DNA from: Leishmania infantum JPCM5
Lineage: Eukaryota; Euglenozoa; Kinetoplastea; Trypanosomatida; Trypanosomatidae
Direction: 5' to 3'
NCBI RefSeq assembly: GCF_000002875.2
Contig: NC_009406.2
Coordinates: 413,785 to 477,784 of the forward strand
DNA: 64,000 bases
The position numbers and the translations under genes are program-made. The notes beneath the pieces are model-generated. The model saw only the letters and a program-made list of their open reading frames with translations, was not told where the DNA came from and ran no database searches. Positions 12,601-20,034 of this stretch are shown in pieces; the first letter of the stretch is position 1; the number at the start of each line of letters is the position of its first letter.

Positions 12601-15600
12601 CGAGCGCAGGCGATGCTAGAGCGCATCGTCAGTGAGACCGACGTCGCGAAGCGTGAGAAGGCCGCAGCGCAGGACTTGGAGCGTCAGCTACAGGATGAAC
12701 ATGCGCAGATCTCTGAGGACGCGCAGCGCCTGTCCATCGAACTCGCGGAGGCGGAGCCGGCGCTGCGGGAGGCCGATGCAGCGCTCAGCACGGTGAAGCC
12801 GGAGTACCTGCGCGAGATTCGCGCATACGCGATGCCGCCGCCGATGGTGAAGCGCACGCTCGAGGCTGTTGGGGCGCTGATGGGTGAGAAGAACTGTGAG
12901 GACTGGGATTCGCTGAAGAACTGCATCCGCCGCGACGACTTCTTGGCCAGCGTGCGCAACTTCCGCCCCGACGACATCACTGAGCCGGCCCGCGAGCGCG
13001 TGCGGGGCATGATGCGAGACAGCAAGTTCACTGTCGAGGCGGCGTACCGTGCCTCGAAGGCGGCCGGGCCGCTTATGCAGTGGGTGTTCTTTCAGGTGAA
13101 GTACTCCGCCATCTACCAGCGTGTGGCGCCGGTGCGGTCGAAGATCGAGAAGCTGATCAAGGCGCGTGACGTGAAACTAAAAGGTCTGGAGGTGGCGCAG
13201 GAGGAGGTGCGTGAGAAGGAGAACTCGTTACAACAGCTCATGGGCGAGTACCAGAACGCCACTGCACAAATAGCAGAGCTGAAGCAGCGCATTGCCGCCG
13301 TCTCAGCCAAGTGCAACCGTGCGCAGACGATCCTGCGGCAGTTGCTGGACGAGCGCGGCCGGTGGGAGAAAGAGGTGCACAGCTTCGACTCTGAGGCACG
13401 CACGACGCTGGGCGACTGCGTCGTGTCCGCGGTCTTCCTCGCTTACACCGGCTTCTACGACGAGCACACACGCGAGCGCGTCTTGATGCCACGCTGGCTG
13501 GCATGTCTGCAACGCGCCACCATCCCCGTCCGCAAGGGCCTAAGCGTGACGGAGTACCTCTCTCCCGCCACGCAGCAGTTGGCGTGGCAAGAGGCCGGGC
13601 TGCCCAAGGACCGCCTGAACATCGACAACGCGGCCATCATGCACCGCTGTCAGCGGTACGTACTGCTCATCGACCCGACCGACGTGGCTGCGCACTTTGT
13701 ACTCCGCTACTACGGAGCCCAGAAGATCACCAAGACCTCGTTCAGCCGACCTGGCTATGTGAAGCAGCTCGAGATGGCGGTGCGGTTCGGCTACCCGATT
13801 CTTATGGAGGACGCCGAGCACCTCGACCCCGCCGTGGCTCCGCTGCTGAACGGCGAGGTACGCTGCCACGGCACACGTCACATTACCCGCATCGGCCCGC
13901 ACGAGGTGGACCTGGCGCCGTCGTTCCATCTCTTCCTGCACACACGTAACCCGAACTTCCAGCCGCCGCCAGACCTGGCTGGGCAGGTGTGCATGGTGAA
14001 CTTCACCGTCACACTATCCTCGCTGCAGTCGCAGTGCTTGCACTACACCCTTCTCCACGAGCGCCCCGATGTGGATGCGAAGCGCTCGAAGCTACTCAAG
14101 GCCCAGGGCGAGTATCAGCTGCGGCTGCGCGTGTTGGAGGAGAAACTGCTCACCCGCATCGCCGAAGCGGAGGGCAGCCTGCTGGACAACGACGCCCTCA
14201 TCGAGAGCCTGACGGAGTTGAAGGAGGAAGCCACCTGCATCGCCGGCGACATCGCCGACAGCGAGAACTCGATGCGTGAGATTTGGGGCGTGGAAGACAT
14301 GTACCGCCCCATCGCGACGGTGGTCGCACAGGCGCACTTTGCGCTGCAGCGCTTCGAGGAGCTCAACCCGTATTACTGCTACGACGTTCGCTTCGTTCTG
14401 CGTGTTTTGGGCGACGCGCTGCGGGCGCTGCCGGCGACAAGCACGCCAGCAGCGGATGGGGGGCTGCGTCTGCAGCAGCTCACGTACGGGATCTTTGTGC
14501 TGCTGCACCGACGCGTGGTGCGGGGCATGTTTCACGAGGACCATCTCGTGTGGGTGTTGCGTCTGGCGCAGCTAAGGAGTGCGATGAGCGCGACAGGCGC
14601 CAAGTCCGCGTCTGCCGCCCCAACGGCGGCGCCAATGATGGCGCTTCCCACCGGCAGCACCGGCGGCTCCGCTGTGATGCCGGAGGAGTGGGAGTGGATC
14701 TTGTCGTGCCTGCGTCTCGCGGGAAGCGGTGTTGGGGCTGCTGGCGCCGGCGCCGGCCCCCCATCGACAGCGGCATCCCGCACGATGACGACCGACTCCT
14801 CTGAAGATGGTGGGGCCAGCAACCCCATAACATTAGCGACGACAGCGGCAAGTCTTCCACCGGTAGTGCGGCAGGCCTGTCCAGCCTTGGGGTCGCAAAG
14901 CTGCCAGGCGCTCGCCTTCCTGCTCACGAAGCCCGCCTTCAACGAGGTTCGCGAGACGCTGACGACGCGGGCGGCTGCGTGGGAGGCGGTGCTCACGTCT
15001 GCCACGCCAGTGGCCACCAGCGAGTCCGCCCTGCCAGCGGAGTGCTTTCCTCGCGGCGCCAGTCGCGTGCGCCGGCTTTTATTGCTGGCTCTCATACTGC
15101 TCAACACGCGCCGTGACGCCTTCATCGAGGCGGTGCGCCAGCTCTTGGCGTCGTACTTCTCACCAAAGGAGATGGGCACAGCCGCCGCGGCTGGAGCTGA
15201 CGGTGCTGCCGCCCTCTTCACGGACGATTTCTTCGCTCCGCAGACGAACGATCTCGCTGACGGCATCATGGCTGAGCTCTCCGCCGCGACGCCGCTGCTG
15301 ATGGTGACCGACACCATGTTCGATCCCGCCCTGCGCGTGGAGGAGCTGGCGCAGCGCACGGACACGAACCTCAACGTCGTGGCGATGGGCAGCATGGAGA
15401 GCATTGAGAACGCGGACGCCTACCTGGCGGAGGCGACGAAGTTGGGGGGCTGGGTGTTGCTGAAGAACGTTCACTTGGCGCGTGGCTACATGGACAAGCT
15501 CGAGAAGCAGCTGCACTTCCAGCGGAGCGAGGGTCAGCTGCACAAGGAGTTCCGTCTTTTTCTCACGGCTGAGCGAGACAGGAGCGCGGCAAAGTCTTCC

Positions 15601-17598
15601 GCAACAGCCACAGCGGCAGCAGCCTCATCCAAGGTGCTGCCCATCAATCTCATAGAGGCCTCTGTGGTCGTGGTCTACGAGGCCCCGCCAGGCATGCAGT
15701 CATCTCTCCTGCAAACCTACGGTGAGTATCCCGCGGTCGGGACGGCGGCCTTCGACGGCGCCGGCGCATCCTCGGTCGTTCCGAGCGCCGGGGCCGCCGC
15801 CGTGAGCAGCAACACCTCCCTGCAGCGCCTCTACCTGGCCGCGGCTTGGCTGCACTCCGTCATCACCGAGCGCATCCTCTACAAGCCCCTCGGCTGGAGC
15901 GAGGCGTACGAGTACACGGAGGTGGAGTATCAGCGTGTCGTGCAAGCGGTGCAGGCATGGAGCTCAGCCGCACCAGCAGCAGCAGCGACAGCGTCGAGCA
16001 GCAATGCCGGCGCCCTAAAGGTCTCCTGGGACGCCCTGCGCACCATCGTTGCGACTACCGTCTACGGCGGCAAAGTGAGCAACATCTTCGACCAGCACGT
16101 TCTCAACGTCTTCTGCCGCAGGCTGCTTCGTCCCGAGATGCTGCAAGACGCGGCTCAGTTCGTCTCTGAGGCGGCGGCGGCCGGTGTGCCACCGCCACCC
16201 ATCCGCGGACGCTCCCGCGCGGAGCTGCTTCAGTGGATTCACGCGCTTCCCGGCGGCAGCAGTCATCCAGCATGGCTGGCGCTGCCGATCGGCGCGGACC
16301 GCATGACGCGCGCGCGCAGCGCCATCGAAGTGGTGGAGCGCCTGTCCCTCGTGCAGAGTACCCTGGACGACGAGCTCACATTCGCCGACATCGACGGCGA
16401 TGCACAGGCCGCGGCAGGCGGCGCGGGTTCCACCTCGCTGAGGAGCGGCGCACTCCGGGCTACGCGGTGGGCAGCCAAGGTGCAGTCCTACTGCACTGCC
16501 TGGTACCCCACCCTGCGCGATGCGCTGGAAAAGCTGGAGAAGCACCCCTTTGTTCTACAAGCCATCGCGCTGCACGAGCAGGAGACCGTTGAGCGTGCCA
16601 GCGCCGCCGACGTCGGTGCCGCAAAGGAAATCCGAGTCAACCTCAGCGTGGCCAGTCATCCCGGTGGTGTGGCGGCGCCGCTTGTGCTCGCGATGCAGCG
16701 AGAGGTGGTGGCTGCGGTGGAGCTCGTGCGGCACCTCGTGGCGTGCGTGCGCGAGCTACGCGAGGTGGTGATGGAGGAGCGGACCCCGAGCTCCGCGCAC
16801 CGCGGCCTCGTGGAGGAGCTGATGAAGGACCACGTGCCAGACGTGTGGGCCGCGCACCTGCGTGGTGTTCATGGCTCGGCTGCCCATTCCCTGTTTGTCG
16901 GTCTCTGGATTGCCGACGTCCAACAGCGTGTCGAACATCTTCTTGAGCTGGCAACGGCCGCGCACGGCGGGCAGCTGGCGAAGACGCCGGTGCGTCTCGG
17001 TGCACTCTTCTCTCCTGGCGCGTTCTTGACCGCCTTCAAGCAGCACTGCGCGCGGGCAGAGCAGGTGCCTCTAGAGCAACTGGTGCCGCAGGTGGAGGTG
17101 GCCGCAGCGACCGGCGCCAGCGCAGGAGGGGCGCTCCGCACGGCATCCTCCGCCTTGTCGGCCGCGGGCATCCCTGGTGCGCCCGCAACCTCGGCTGCCA
17201 GCCTGGCGCCACCGAGGGATAACGAGATGGTCTTCACCGGGCTCACTCTGCACTCGGCACAGGTAGATGTTGAAGGCAAGTGCACGCTGAGCGGCGCCAC
17301 GACTAGCGGTGCTGCCCCCGCGCTCTCTTCCGCCGTCGTGCTGCGCTGGAGATGGGTAAGGAGCACCGAAAGTGTCGCCACGACAACGGCACTGACGGCG
17401 CGCCTCGAACTGCAGACGGAGCAACAGCAGAGCATTCTCCTGCCCTTCTACACGACGGAGAACCGCGAGGCACTGCTGGAGGTGCTGGAGCTGCCTAAAG
17501 CGCCAAATAGCGGCATCACCAGCGGTGACAGTGATGCCGGCGTCCACGCGTGGTACGAGCGGGGTGTGTGTGTAGCCGCGTGGTCGGCATCTGAGTAA
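616..17598 (+). CDS. Cytoplasmic dynein 1 heavy chain
   Basis: Motor subunit for minus-end-directed transport along microtubules, 5,660 aa. Four P-loops are visible: GPAGTGKT (AAA1, residue 2449), GPSGTGKT (AAA2, 2751), GPPGSGKT (AAA3, 3287) and GSSGVGKT (AAA4, 3633). AAA1 Walker B is CFDEFNRLEE. A coiled-coil stalk with microtubule-binding domain lies at about residues 3955-4260 (EYLREIRAYAMPPPMV near the start of the MTBD), followed by AAA5, AAA6 and the C-terminal region. Intact AAA3 and AAA4 P-loops, plus AAA2 WVENLNSVLDDNRLL and AAA3 FCDEVNLPALDRYGTQ, match cytoplasmic dynein 1 rather than dynein 2 or axonemal chains. Length exceeds the usual 4,600 or so because of many Gly/Ala/Ser-rich insertions. 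The frame is open upstream to 469, but there is no ATG there; ATG 616 is the first after the splice acceptor. Confidence 0.95.
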   Translation: MFPFDDDVVQFIVLLTQHGTVEKVRAAIAQSADAMDFASPPASPEGVMHLAAGQRRNIGERGRGDDGETGVVSKTALLGAHVPFIAVCEIADDRAAADGSQIIATADPATFFRSVSCMEDATPEEAVSLGATARGGTGARRSTGGGAGDDSFPSARHKAKALSCILLERRDPHGVGGGTTGGGGARALSVRDLYIQSMDLQRPLDTLQSILRNIYDPMLRSHKTQSALRTHVQDLLSSIRSMHNVLPEIDVTRYVHEDLLQLCDANPLLDVPQLIDRLGEVAKDPSFIRRVLQVRNRCKEALSMEPLLSGKLEEEELAKELQSTNSKTIGSPAVGPTSLRSGLSGAHSQPSASAAPGKGAAAGIAYDGDGGDDSAQVVQERIVYWRCVHAWMEDVLRQLRGREWRLVHRLLAQRVETDYVGEYVGYLKLVQEYITFLNTIPEKRLANVQDMKEFNDVADEIIVAATQPTRFAARLQLSLLTSLVWQISSRWVSVMETQQVLRLDEDPDAAPVAAAGDANETQHRADVTAGVHADPFVPLQILRIAIHSLRTLQARYVEHSTQLRHQIRVVRNPREHVEHPRVEALLARCLAVRDLIEEHLLLMRQLGVVFSTKIRLQFAKAKRDAVTAMGAAAAQQQPGEEYALVMQDAFNECVRAVCGWADDAEDLQRSRKGSVGESAASSGSPHRGHKRCGNYLWRTSPTAVQRFNAAVQEYQHKRSQCDEQIALVVSQLLSNQQHAHNDCRSGMGGAGAAGVAGMAGAGAALKGPQVSANYADNHGLRLFRTFKSFKMLPLERVQRVVHSYQDAVAEKLSAYVSYVQDCYVNVPLTKQEVSYNMARFSVSALVAQIMWEQRLAEALTKSMMRFDYVSEHGWHQLLYLRNVEHYWRLNASLAEFIGVPLNLLVCDELQLDSEVHGCAVALACLSLHYTEEASEWEQDEHLRIAQDLVATRDPGALAVARDRMLIGGAPRLYKTTARVRDIRSSRDIIQQRIESHMASWFEEVDRLIGGSGLDQQTLLLSGPVLWAVNCGPFSAPHNTTGGAVANEADSAVMRLQPSGGAGAMTGGFTANANYFNTGGAGSMPRASSFSPSSLALLRAQGRSASPSVRRASFLVPVGSGDSESLAPAAATAASWMVEVAFPWSFPIIAEDLRYLESSHLTSTLLSDGSGEPAATSRSSNSAAVTTPSPRGRCTAVASGLAFLRDALRGNELRSRLAHTLVELIHVYYVTVKGEDTSLVLLATDEYQEVNRLFQMGIALRWSDEGLLSYVQQLSDTMQAFTTTVQQLRSKTELVYRKIRAFLVRAFHPEAILQRVKALRRIVDTLALRCVHAHLWTRQIQPLLEQALLTQMKYLMHSWTEDFLSMRGDVRFLEKGAETDVFRLTPLRVRMRVVYKEVRLESCCGAWRQHWIGELNRFFSWIDVLPRLYKEEETQADVVGVSAALGSDMTSTAGRISLTPSHRDNSVPPAAAVTHGSNGTDGAGINAGIGGAGSNGHNAASGRTPDDGYQYLLLRLPSSALAEPLHAIEQCVQDAIDTENEWRRGQQFLSMDVALMQQRFGRDLRRWSHALRLMHTVTSRIMDYTQPNKLLGGIVILAQEAQIELGRKLDQVSQYAHAKFKDLLQGEQERAFSVITQERTKIDALDVISNAKDAAAFLSEAPRLKSELQKLDGEITLMGNGEVSLQKLGHVFPENWMYAAALREEYTSLAELVDRKLKAVQVRRPFLIEEAKSAASALEVKVAEVDARFHNVDSIAVSKEAPVLAKQLVSDIYEEAVAFSVEAKQVTAIQEALGESPHVFASLQKLLADVALVKDVWGHVVSAYVELNELGATPFFEMVPRRLHERLQQIDEETDAYQETMHSYQLYQNLKQKLCRVLSYNRLMQDLRSDAMSPLERSMRHWTALQHKLRAPWVLASLTVANIWESDPGANAAVYSEVVETAQGERRIEVQLHNINNYWNMFEFSVVVYKKQVALIRGWDEVFERLTEDLSTFGGMRASPYFVFPQLVSMVNDAEARLDRLRQVLEVLLEVQKRWVYLDGILSENAEVRAQLPHDTVKFDRTSRELLHILPRPRSSGNLPELHVSFFLEDEKLKATLERLLSQLAAVQRALTSYLDTQRSRFPRFFFAGDDDLLEIMGNSKNPLFLNKHLKKMFTALAALQLDGNVKDATTRLRGFSSAEGEELSFQPGPISYGHRPIHEWLGEAEQGMVHTLREATLRAYNELVSTKDASPYALLWSMDWVRQKPTQVLCLALQLLWTREQESLLTGAHGGSAGAADARRTSRASSSKLSVLTSSMDDLLARLAGNVLGNAVAPSSRRQCEQLITIAVYQRDVSRTLAARKVASRNDFNWLSVLRLYVVPTHDQQQPGGKSMSSLSNIGLAHSTNVSELVLSEYRTAETLECRMADASVLHGFEYIGAYERLVQTPLTDKCYLTLMQALHTRLGGSPVGPAGTGKTETVKALGMQLGRHVLVFNCDDTFDYQAVSRIFLGLCQVGAWGCFDEFNRLEERILSALSLQIQVIQQSLRARQREVQLNHRAVPLHSNVAIFITMNPGYAGRSKLPGNLKQLFRTVTMTIPDRETIAEVMLFAQGFATAEALSQKVVPLFRLCEEQFTRQAHYDFSLRALKSVLVAAGDRKRQVAVASRGNHGSHNAAGGAGADAVQETERTLLLESIIATVAPKLVAQDAALFYPLLHDFFPGCSLPALPMGELREAVECVCAESGLSTAAGWMEKVLQFYHTKMTRHGVMIVGPSGTGKTTAWKVLMAAMVRLERALQMHAYVLSPKVLSKGELFGTLDVTTREWRDGVFTSILRKIIDAEEQQQIPDDLELAGNDDTDHKVVAAPSMGVDNKKRVSLKRNLTCGGDASELRAQDLEARKEHWIIFDGDVDPEWVENLNSVLDDNRLLTLPNGERLPLPRSVRIIFEVQDLLYATPATVSRCGMLWFSEGVVPLSGVLAHTYYQLQEHPIVDARGRHLHWGTDHMIGVTGARSALYAECLVSGEYGKVYHEFVLSSTRTSAEEVMAGSLPRHHGRTSSGDEGITALETPKRSSHLCKDATPRNDKAAELDMGDTLYGTTGHGSHTIFTSTSGGGASTLRRSHPDAERIQELMVSSWAAAFEKDGAVVRGLQLKSAAFRGVCVMVPSDLQCIQSMVAFLVQGVWRTFETEQQNNGDVFSDAVVKKIAMQVLSYAIFWGLASAMSLENRMKLAQQLGLRPTVDGVAQSMLEVEVCYRTGEWRLIRNRVKEISLLAEQVGANDTVITTVDTCRHEDVLSAWLGAGRSAILCGPPGSGKTMSITAVLSSLPEYEVVFLNFSSGTTVKTIVKALEQHCRVQDTARGLVMAPTSGKQLLLFCDEVNLPALDRYGTQVVVQLLRQLIERNGFYRARDNTWITVEDVQVVGACNPPTDPGRVPLSARFLRWAPVLLVDFPSPESLKTIYTTYCRAILAWNERLSGQVATHLAQAMVKMYRVSQAKFTPIQQPHYLYSPRELSRWSRALYEGILTWDDTVRRQLDVSQLVRLAVHEGLRVFADRLVTAEERAWTGTAIVKAFREFFTDVDDHAFHQPLLYSTLLSRSYTDSPREELREYVQKKLAAFNEEESLGNLVIYDAMIDHVVRIDRVLRQPLGHLLIAGSSGVGKTALTKLVAWMRGFSTFTLMLHRGYDLDDFEHDLRGVLRRAGCKRERICFLFDESNILQPSFLEYMNALLASGEVPGLFDGDEWSKLMQEVRDAVLASQSYYATSRGAGAGAVAAGRAGGGGEAGRDRDSSVLRGGGCKGLDGNDNGDGVTGCRRASAVTGVGVAASAAADNLVDVHNEAELYHWFLTNVREYLHVVLTINPSSGEFTSRTVASPALVNRCTIDWFGDWDTATLQQVCQERICRLALLPACHGVFATEVEAKEAVVESLCAIHVATQHINQALRVRHANQGTFVTPRHFTDCVSHFVAIFQEKKKVSSDALVHLRSGLKKLELTAQEVSAQRATLQDNEAEIEASSRRAQAMLERIVSETDVAKREKAAAQDLERQLQDEHAQISEDAQRLSIELAEAEPALREADAALSTVKPEYLREIRAYAMPPPMVKRTLEAVGALMGEKNCEDWDSLKNCIRRDDFLASVRNFRPDDITEPARERVRGMMRDSKFTVEAAYRASKAAGPLMQWVFFQVKYSAIYQRVAPVRSKIEKLIKARDVKLKGLEVAQEEVREKENSLQQLMGEYQNATAQIAELKQRIAAVSAKCNRAQTILRQLLDERGRWEKEVHSFDSEARTTLGDCVVSAVFLAYTGFYDEHTRERVLMPRWLACLQRATIPVRKGLSVTEYLSPATQQLAWQEAGLPKDRLNIDNAAIMHRCQRYVLLIDPTDVAAHFVLRYYGAQKITKTSFSRPGYVKQLEMAVRFGYPILMEDAEHLDPAVAPLLNGEVRCHGTRHITRIGPHEVDLAPSFHLFLHTRNPNFQPPPDLAGQVCMVNFTVTLSSLQSQCLHYTLLHERPDVDAKRSKLLKAQGEYQLRLRVLEEKLLTRIAEAEGSLLDNDALIESLTELKEEATCIAGDIADSENSMREIWGVEDMYRPIATVVAQAHFALQRFEELNPYYCYDVRFVLRVLGDALRALPATSTPAADGGLRLQQLTYGIFVLLHRRVVRGMFHEDHLVWVLRLAQLRSAMSATGAKSASAAPTAAPMMALPTGSTGGSAVMPEEWEWILSCLRLAGSGVGAAGAGAGPPSTAASRTMTTDSSEDGGASNPITLATTAASLPPVVRQACPALGSQSCQALAFLLTKPAFNEVRETLTTRAAAWEAVLTSATPVATSESALPAECFPRGASRVRRLLLLALILLNTRRDAFIEAVRQLLASYFSPKEMGTAAAAGADGAAALFTDDFFAPQTNDLADGIMAELSAATPLLMVTDTMFDPALRVEELAQRTDTNLNVVAMGSMESIENADAYLAEATKLGGWVLLKNVHLARGYMDKLEKQLHFQRSEGQLHKEFRLFLTAERDRSAAKSSATATAAAASSKVLPINLIEASVVVVYEAPPGMQSSLLQTYGEYPAVGTAAFDGAGASSVVPSAGAAAVSSNTSLQRLYLAAAWLHSVITERILYKPLGWSEAYEYTEVEYQRVVQAVQAWSSAAPAAAATASSSNAGALKVSWDALRTIVATTVYGGKVSNIFDQHVLNVFCRRLLRPEMLQDAAQFVSEAAAAGVPPPPIRGRSRAELLQWIHALPGGSSHPAWLALPIGADRMTRARSAIEVVERLSLVQSTLDDELTFADIDGDAQAAAGGAGSTSLRSGALRATRWAAKVQSYCTAWYPTLRDALEKLEKHPFVLQAIALHEQETVERASAADVGAAKEIRVNLSVASHPGGVAAPLVLAMQREVVAAVELVRHLVACVRELREVVMEERTPSSAHRGLVEELMKDHVPDVWAAHLRGVHGSAAHSLFVGLWIADVQQRVEHLLELATAAHGGQLAKTPVRLGALFSPGAFLTAFKQHCARAEQVPLEQLVPQVEVAAATGASAGGALRTASSALSAAGIPGAPATSAASLAPPRDNEMVFTGLTLHSAQVDVEGKCTLSGATTSGAAPALSSAVVLRWRWVRSTESVATTTALTARLELQTEQQQSILLPFYTTENREALLEVLELPKAPNSGITSGDSDAGVHAWYERGVCVAAWSASE

Positions 17599-17895
17599 AG
17601 CGCCGTGGAGGCCATGTCGAAGGGACGGCGGGAGTCTCAGCCGGCGTCTGCGTGAGTGCGTGTGCGCCTCAGCCCCGCGCTGGCAACGTCGACTCGGATG
17701 TGACAATGAAAAAGAGGGAGGAGGGGAGGGGGTAAGCACGCAGACAAAATATTTACATGGGGCGGAACGGGACAACGGCGACTGTGATAGGTGGTCACGA
17801 CCGCACAGCAAAGCAGTGCTGGCGCGAAGCGAAAGAGGGGGAGGGGCGCTGTGCCCACAGCAAGCGGCAGCGCCGCTCCCTCCCCCACCCCCATC

Positions 17896-17915
17896 CACAC
17901 ACACACACACACACA
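17896..17915. repeat. (CA)n microsatellite
   Basis: Uninterrupted CA dinucleotide run of 20 nt in the dynein 3' flank. Confidence 0.9.
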
Positions 17916-18205
17916 TCGTTTGCCCTTCGGTTGGTGTGCCTTCACATGGTGCACACCACATCGATGCGAAAGTGAGCACGACAAAGTAAGTGGCAAGCCG
18001 AATAAGTGGCGGCGTGCCGTCGCACCGCGCCGCAGTCTTGTAGAACCTCATCGATGGCGTCCCCTGTGCATGCGTACGGCGTAGACACATGCAGGTAAGG
18101 GGGCATGCTTGCTTGCTTGCTTCTTACGCGTGCTGTTTTCCATCCTGTCACCTACGTCTCACATCGCGTTCATTTCATCTGCTCATCCGTATGCATGCAT
18201 GCGTT

Positions 18206-18231
18206 TGTGTGTGTGTGTGTGTGTGTGTGTG
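18206..18231. repeat. (TG)n microsatellite
   Basis: Uninterrupted TG dinucleotide run of 26 nt between the dynein and hydrolase genes. Confidence 0.9.
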
Positions 18232-18562
18232 CGTACGTGCACGTTCACGTCCACGTGCCCGGTCATGACCATGTAGTGGCCTCCGTGCTCCTCTCAGCGG
18301 TGTATAAGCGTGCGTCGGCCGCCGCGCGGCAAGACGCAAACTGCGAAGCAGAGAGACGGACTGGCGTACACGGAGACGCCTCGCCGACTTTCCTGTTGCT
18401 AGCGCCATCTAACGGTACGGTCGAGGTTACGCCTCTGTCTATCTCGTCGAGGCCGCTGTGAGCGCGAGGTCGTTCTCCTGCTGTATCCCTGTCATAACGA
18501 CCTCCCGTGTACGGCAGCGACTGAGTCGTCACACTGCCCACACTCCACTTTTCTCTGGCCAC

Positions 18563-18606
18563 CTTTCCTCCCCTCCCCTTCTCTCATGTCCCTCCGTCTC
18601 GCTCAG
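18563..18606 (+). promoter_or_regulatory. Spliced-leader acceptor for first hydrolase
   Basis: A long pyrimidine tract (about 18563-18604), interrupted only by an ATG at 18586, ends in AG at 18605-18606. If this AG is used, the upstream in-frame ATG 18586 lies inside the removed tract, and the first ATG in the mRNA is 18634. This decides the start of the gene. Confidence 0.55.
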
Positions 18607-18633
18607 ACGAGAGGCATCCGACGGTACATCGGC

Positions 18634-20034
18634 ATGAGTTCTGCCTTCGCCATTCAGCATTCCCATATCGCCAGCCAGCCGGTGCAGGCACCGCCGCCAG
18701 GGTACATGATCCTGACCGTCGTCGGCTCCGGCGTCTCTATTGGTGTACCGGTCATTGGGCACCTAGGGCTCGGCTGCGCATGCGAGCACGCCGTCGCTGA
18801 CCCAAGCGGGCCCAACTGTCGCAACAACATCAGCCTCCTCATCACGCTTCCCCGCTGCGACCTTCCCGACTTGCCAGTGGCGCAAACGGGGTCGACGACG
18901 GCGGCAGGCACAAAGGATTCCGAGAACGACGGCGGAAATAGTCGCGGCGGCGGCGCTGCCGGCGTCGCATCGGCAACGGCGTTCCGCCCGTCACACTCGT
19001 TCTTTGCAGCGGAGCGCGCCGGCAACTACATTGGCACAAAGCCTGTTGCGCACATTCTCATTGACTGCGGCAAGACGTTCCGTGACGCGTACTTCAAGGT
19101 AATGATCCGGTGCAACATCCGCACTGTGGACACGCTGCTGCTGACGCACGGGCATGCGGACGCGGTGGCCGGCCTCGACGACCTTCGTGATCTACAAACG
19201 ATGCACATGGTCTCCACTGGGGACTGGGTGATCGACAGTTTTGTGCCTACCTACCTCTCCCCCAGCACGCTGAAGACGCTGGAAAAGTCGGTTGACTACA
19301 TTATTCGAAACAGCGTGAAGAGCGGGCACGCAATGTCGACGCCATCGGAGCACGCCGCGCAGCTTGCCGAGCGTCAGCAGCAACGCGAAGCGCAGGCGGT
19401 GGCCAACGGCACGGCGCACAAGGAGGGCGGCTGGCGCAATATTGGCATCCGCCGCAGCACAGCGCTAGACCTCTTCTGCATGGATGAAGAGCGGCCGCTG
19501 AGAATGCATCTCCCCATCACCGCCACCGCGGCGACGGCGGGCGGCACCGACGCCGCGAGTGACCTGCCCTTCTACTCCTTCCCAGTGGAGCACGGAAAGG
19601 GCTACGTCTCCATGGCGTGGGTGTTCGGCCGTGGCACCGCCTTCAAGAGCCGGCAAACACAGCAGCAGGGGCAGCAGCAGGAGGAGGGGAGCTGCGTCGT
19701 GTACATCTCAGACGTGAGCCACATTCCGGCGACCTCGATGGCGTTCCTGCAAGACCTCGTGAAGATCGATGTCCTTTTCGTGGACTGCCTCTCCCCAAGT
19801 GGGCGCGTGAGTCCCGTCCACTACTGCGAGGATGGCATGATGGATCTGGTCGTGGCCCTGAAGCCTCGACACGTTTTTGGTGTCGGCATGCACTGTGCGC
19901 TGGAGCACTTCAAGTGGATGGCGGAGCTTCAGAAAGCCTTGGGCAGTCAAGTCGCCGCTGGTCATCTGCGGGCAGGCGAGGTGCAGTGTGTTGAGCTTAG
20001 CTATGATGGCATGCAGGTGTTATTGCCGCAGTGA
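18634..20034 (+). CDS. Metallo-beta-lactamase-fold hydrolase, copy 1
   Basis: 466 aa, member of the metallo-beta-lactamase superfamily (PhnP/tRNase Z-like hydrolases). Visible motifs in order: TVVGSGVSIGVPVIGH strand-loop, the GPNCRNN signature, HILIDCGKTFR, the metal-binding THGHADAVAGLDDLR, FPVEHG, VYISDVSHIP (a later metal-ligand Asp) and MHCALEH near the C-terminus. The canonical HxHxDH motif reads HGHADA, as I recall for the eukaryotic branch of this family. Substrate is unknown; a phosphodiesterase-type hydrolase is the family-level expectation. The N-terminus and the region around residues 90-130 are Gly/Ala-rich inserts. ATG 18586 would add 16 residues but lies in the pyrimidine tract. 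It is the first of a tandem pair with the next gene and shares a perfectly identical block at 19545-19775. Confidence 0.85.
   Translation: MSSAFAIQHSHIASQPVQAPPPGYMILTVVGSGVSIGVPVIGHLGLGCACEHAVADPSGPNCRNNISLLITLPRCDLPDLPVAQTGSTTAAGTKDSENDGGNSRGGGAAGVASATAFRPSHSFFAAERAGNYIGTKPVAHILIDCGKTFRDAYFKVMIRCNIRTVDTLLLTHGHADAVAGLDDLRDLQTMHMVSTGDWVIDSFVPTYLSPSTLKTLEKSVDYIIRNSVKSGHAMSTPSEHAAQLAERQQQREAQAVANGTAHKEGGWRNIGIRRSTALDLFCMDEERPLRMHLPITATAATAGGTDAASDLPFYSFPVEHGKGYVSMAWVFGRGTAFKSRQTQQQGQQQEEGSCVVYISDVSHIPATSMAFLQDLVKIDVLFVDCLSPSGRVSPVHYCEDGMMDLVVALKPRHVFGVGMHCALEHFKWMAELQKALGSQVAAGHLRAGEVQCVELSYDGMQVLLPQ
19545..19775 (+). repeat. 231-bp block identical to 21351-21581
   Basis: Base-by-base comparison shows no difference over 231 bp with the equivalent block in the tandem paralogue (offset 1,806 bp). 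Bases just outside differ, and the rest of the two genes is clearly diverged. The block encodes the segment from TDAASDLPFYSF to the start of the strand after LQDLVKIDV. Confidence 0.95.

Larger units (their letters stand above)
17599..18633. other. Gene-free intergenic region, about 1 kb
   Basis: 3' UTR of the dynein gene and 5' flank of the first hydrolase. It holds CA and TG microsatellites and a pyrimidine tract just before the hydrolase gene. Short frames here are low complexity. Nothing else is seen. Confidence 0.7.
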
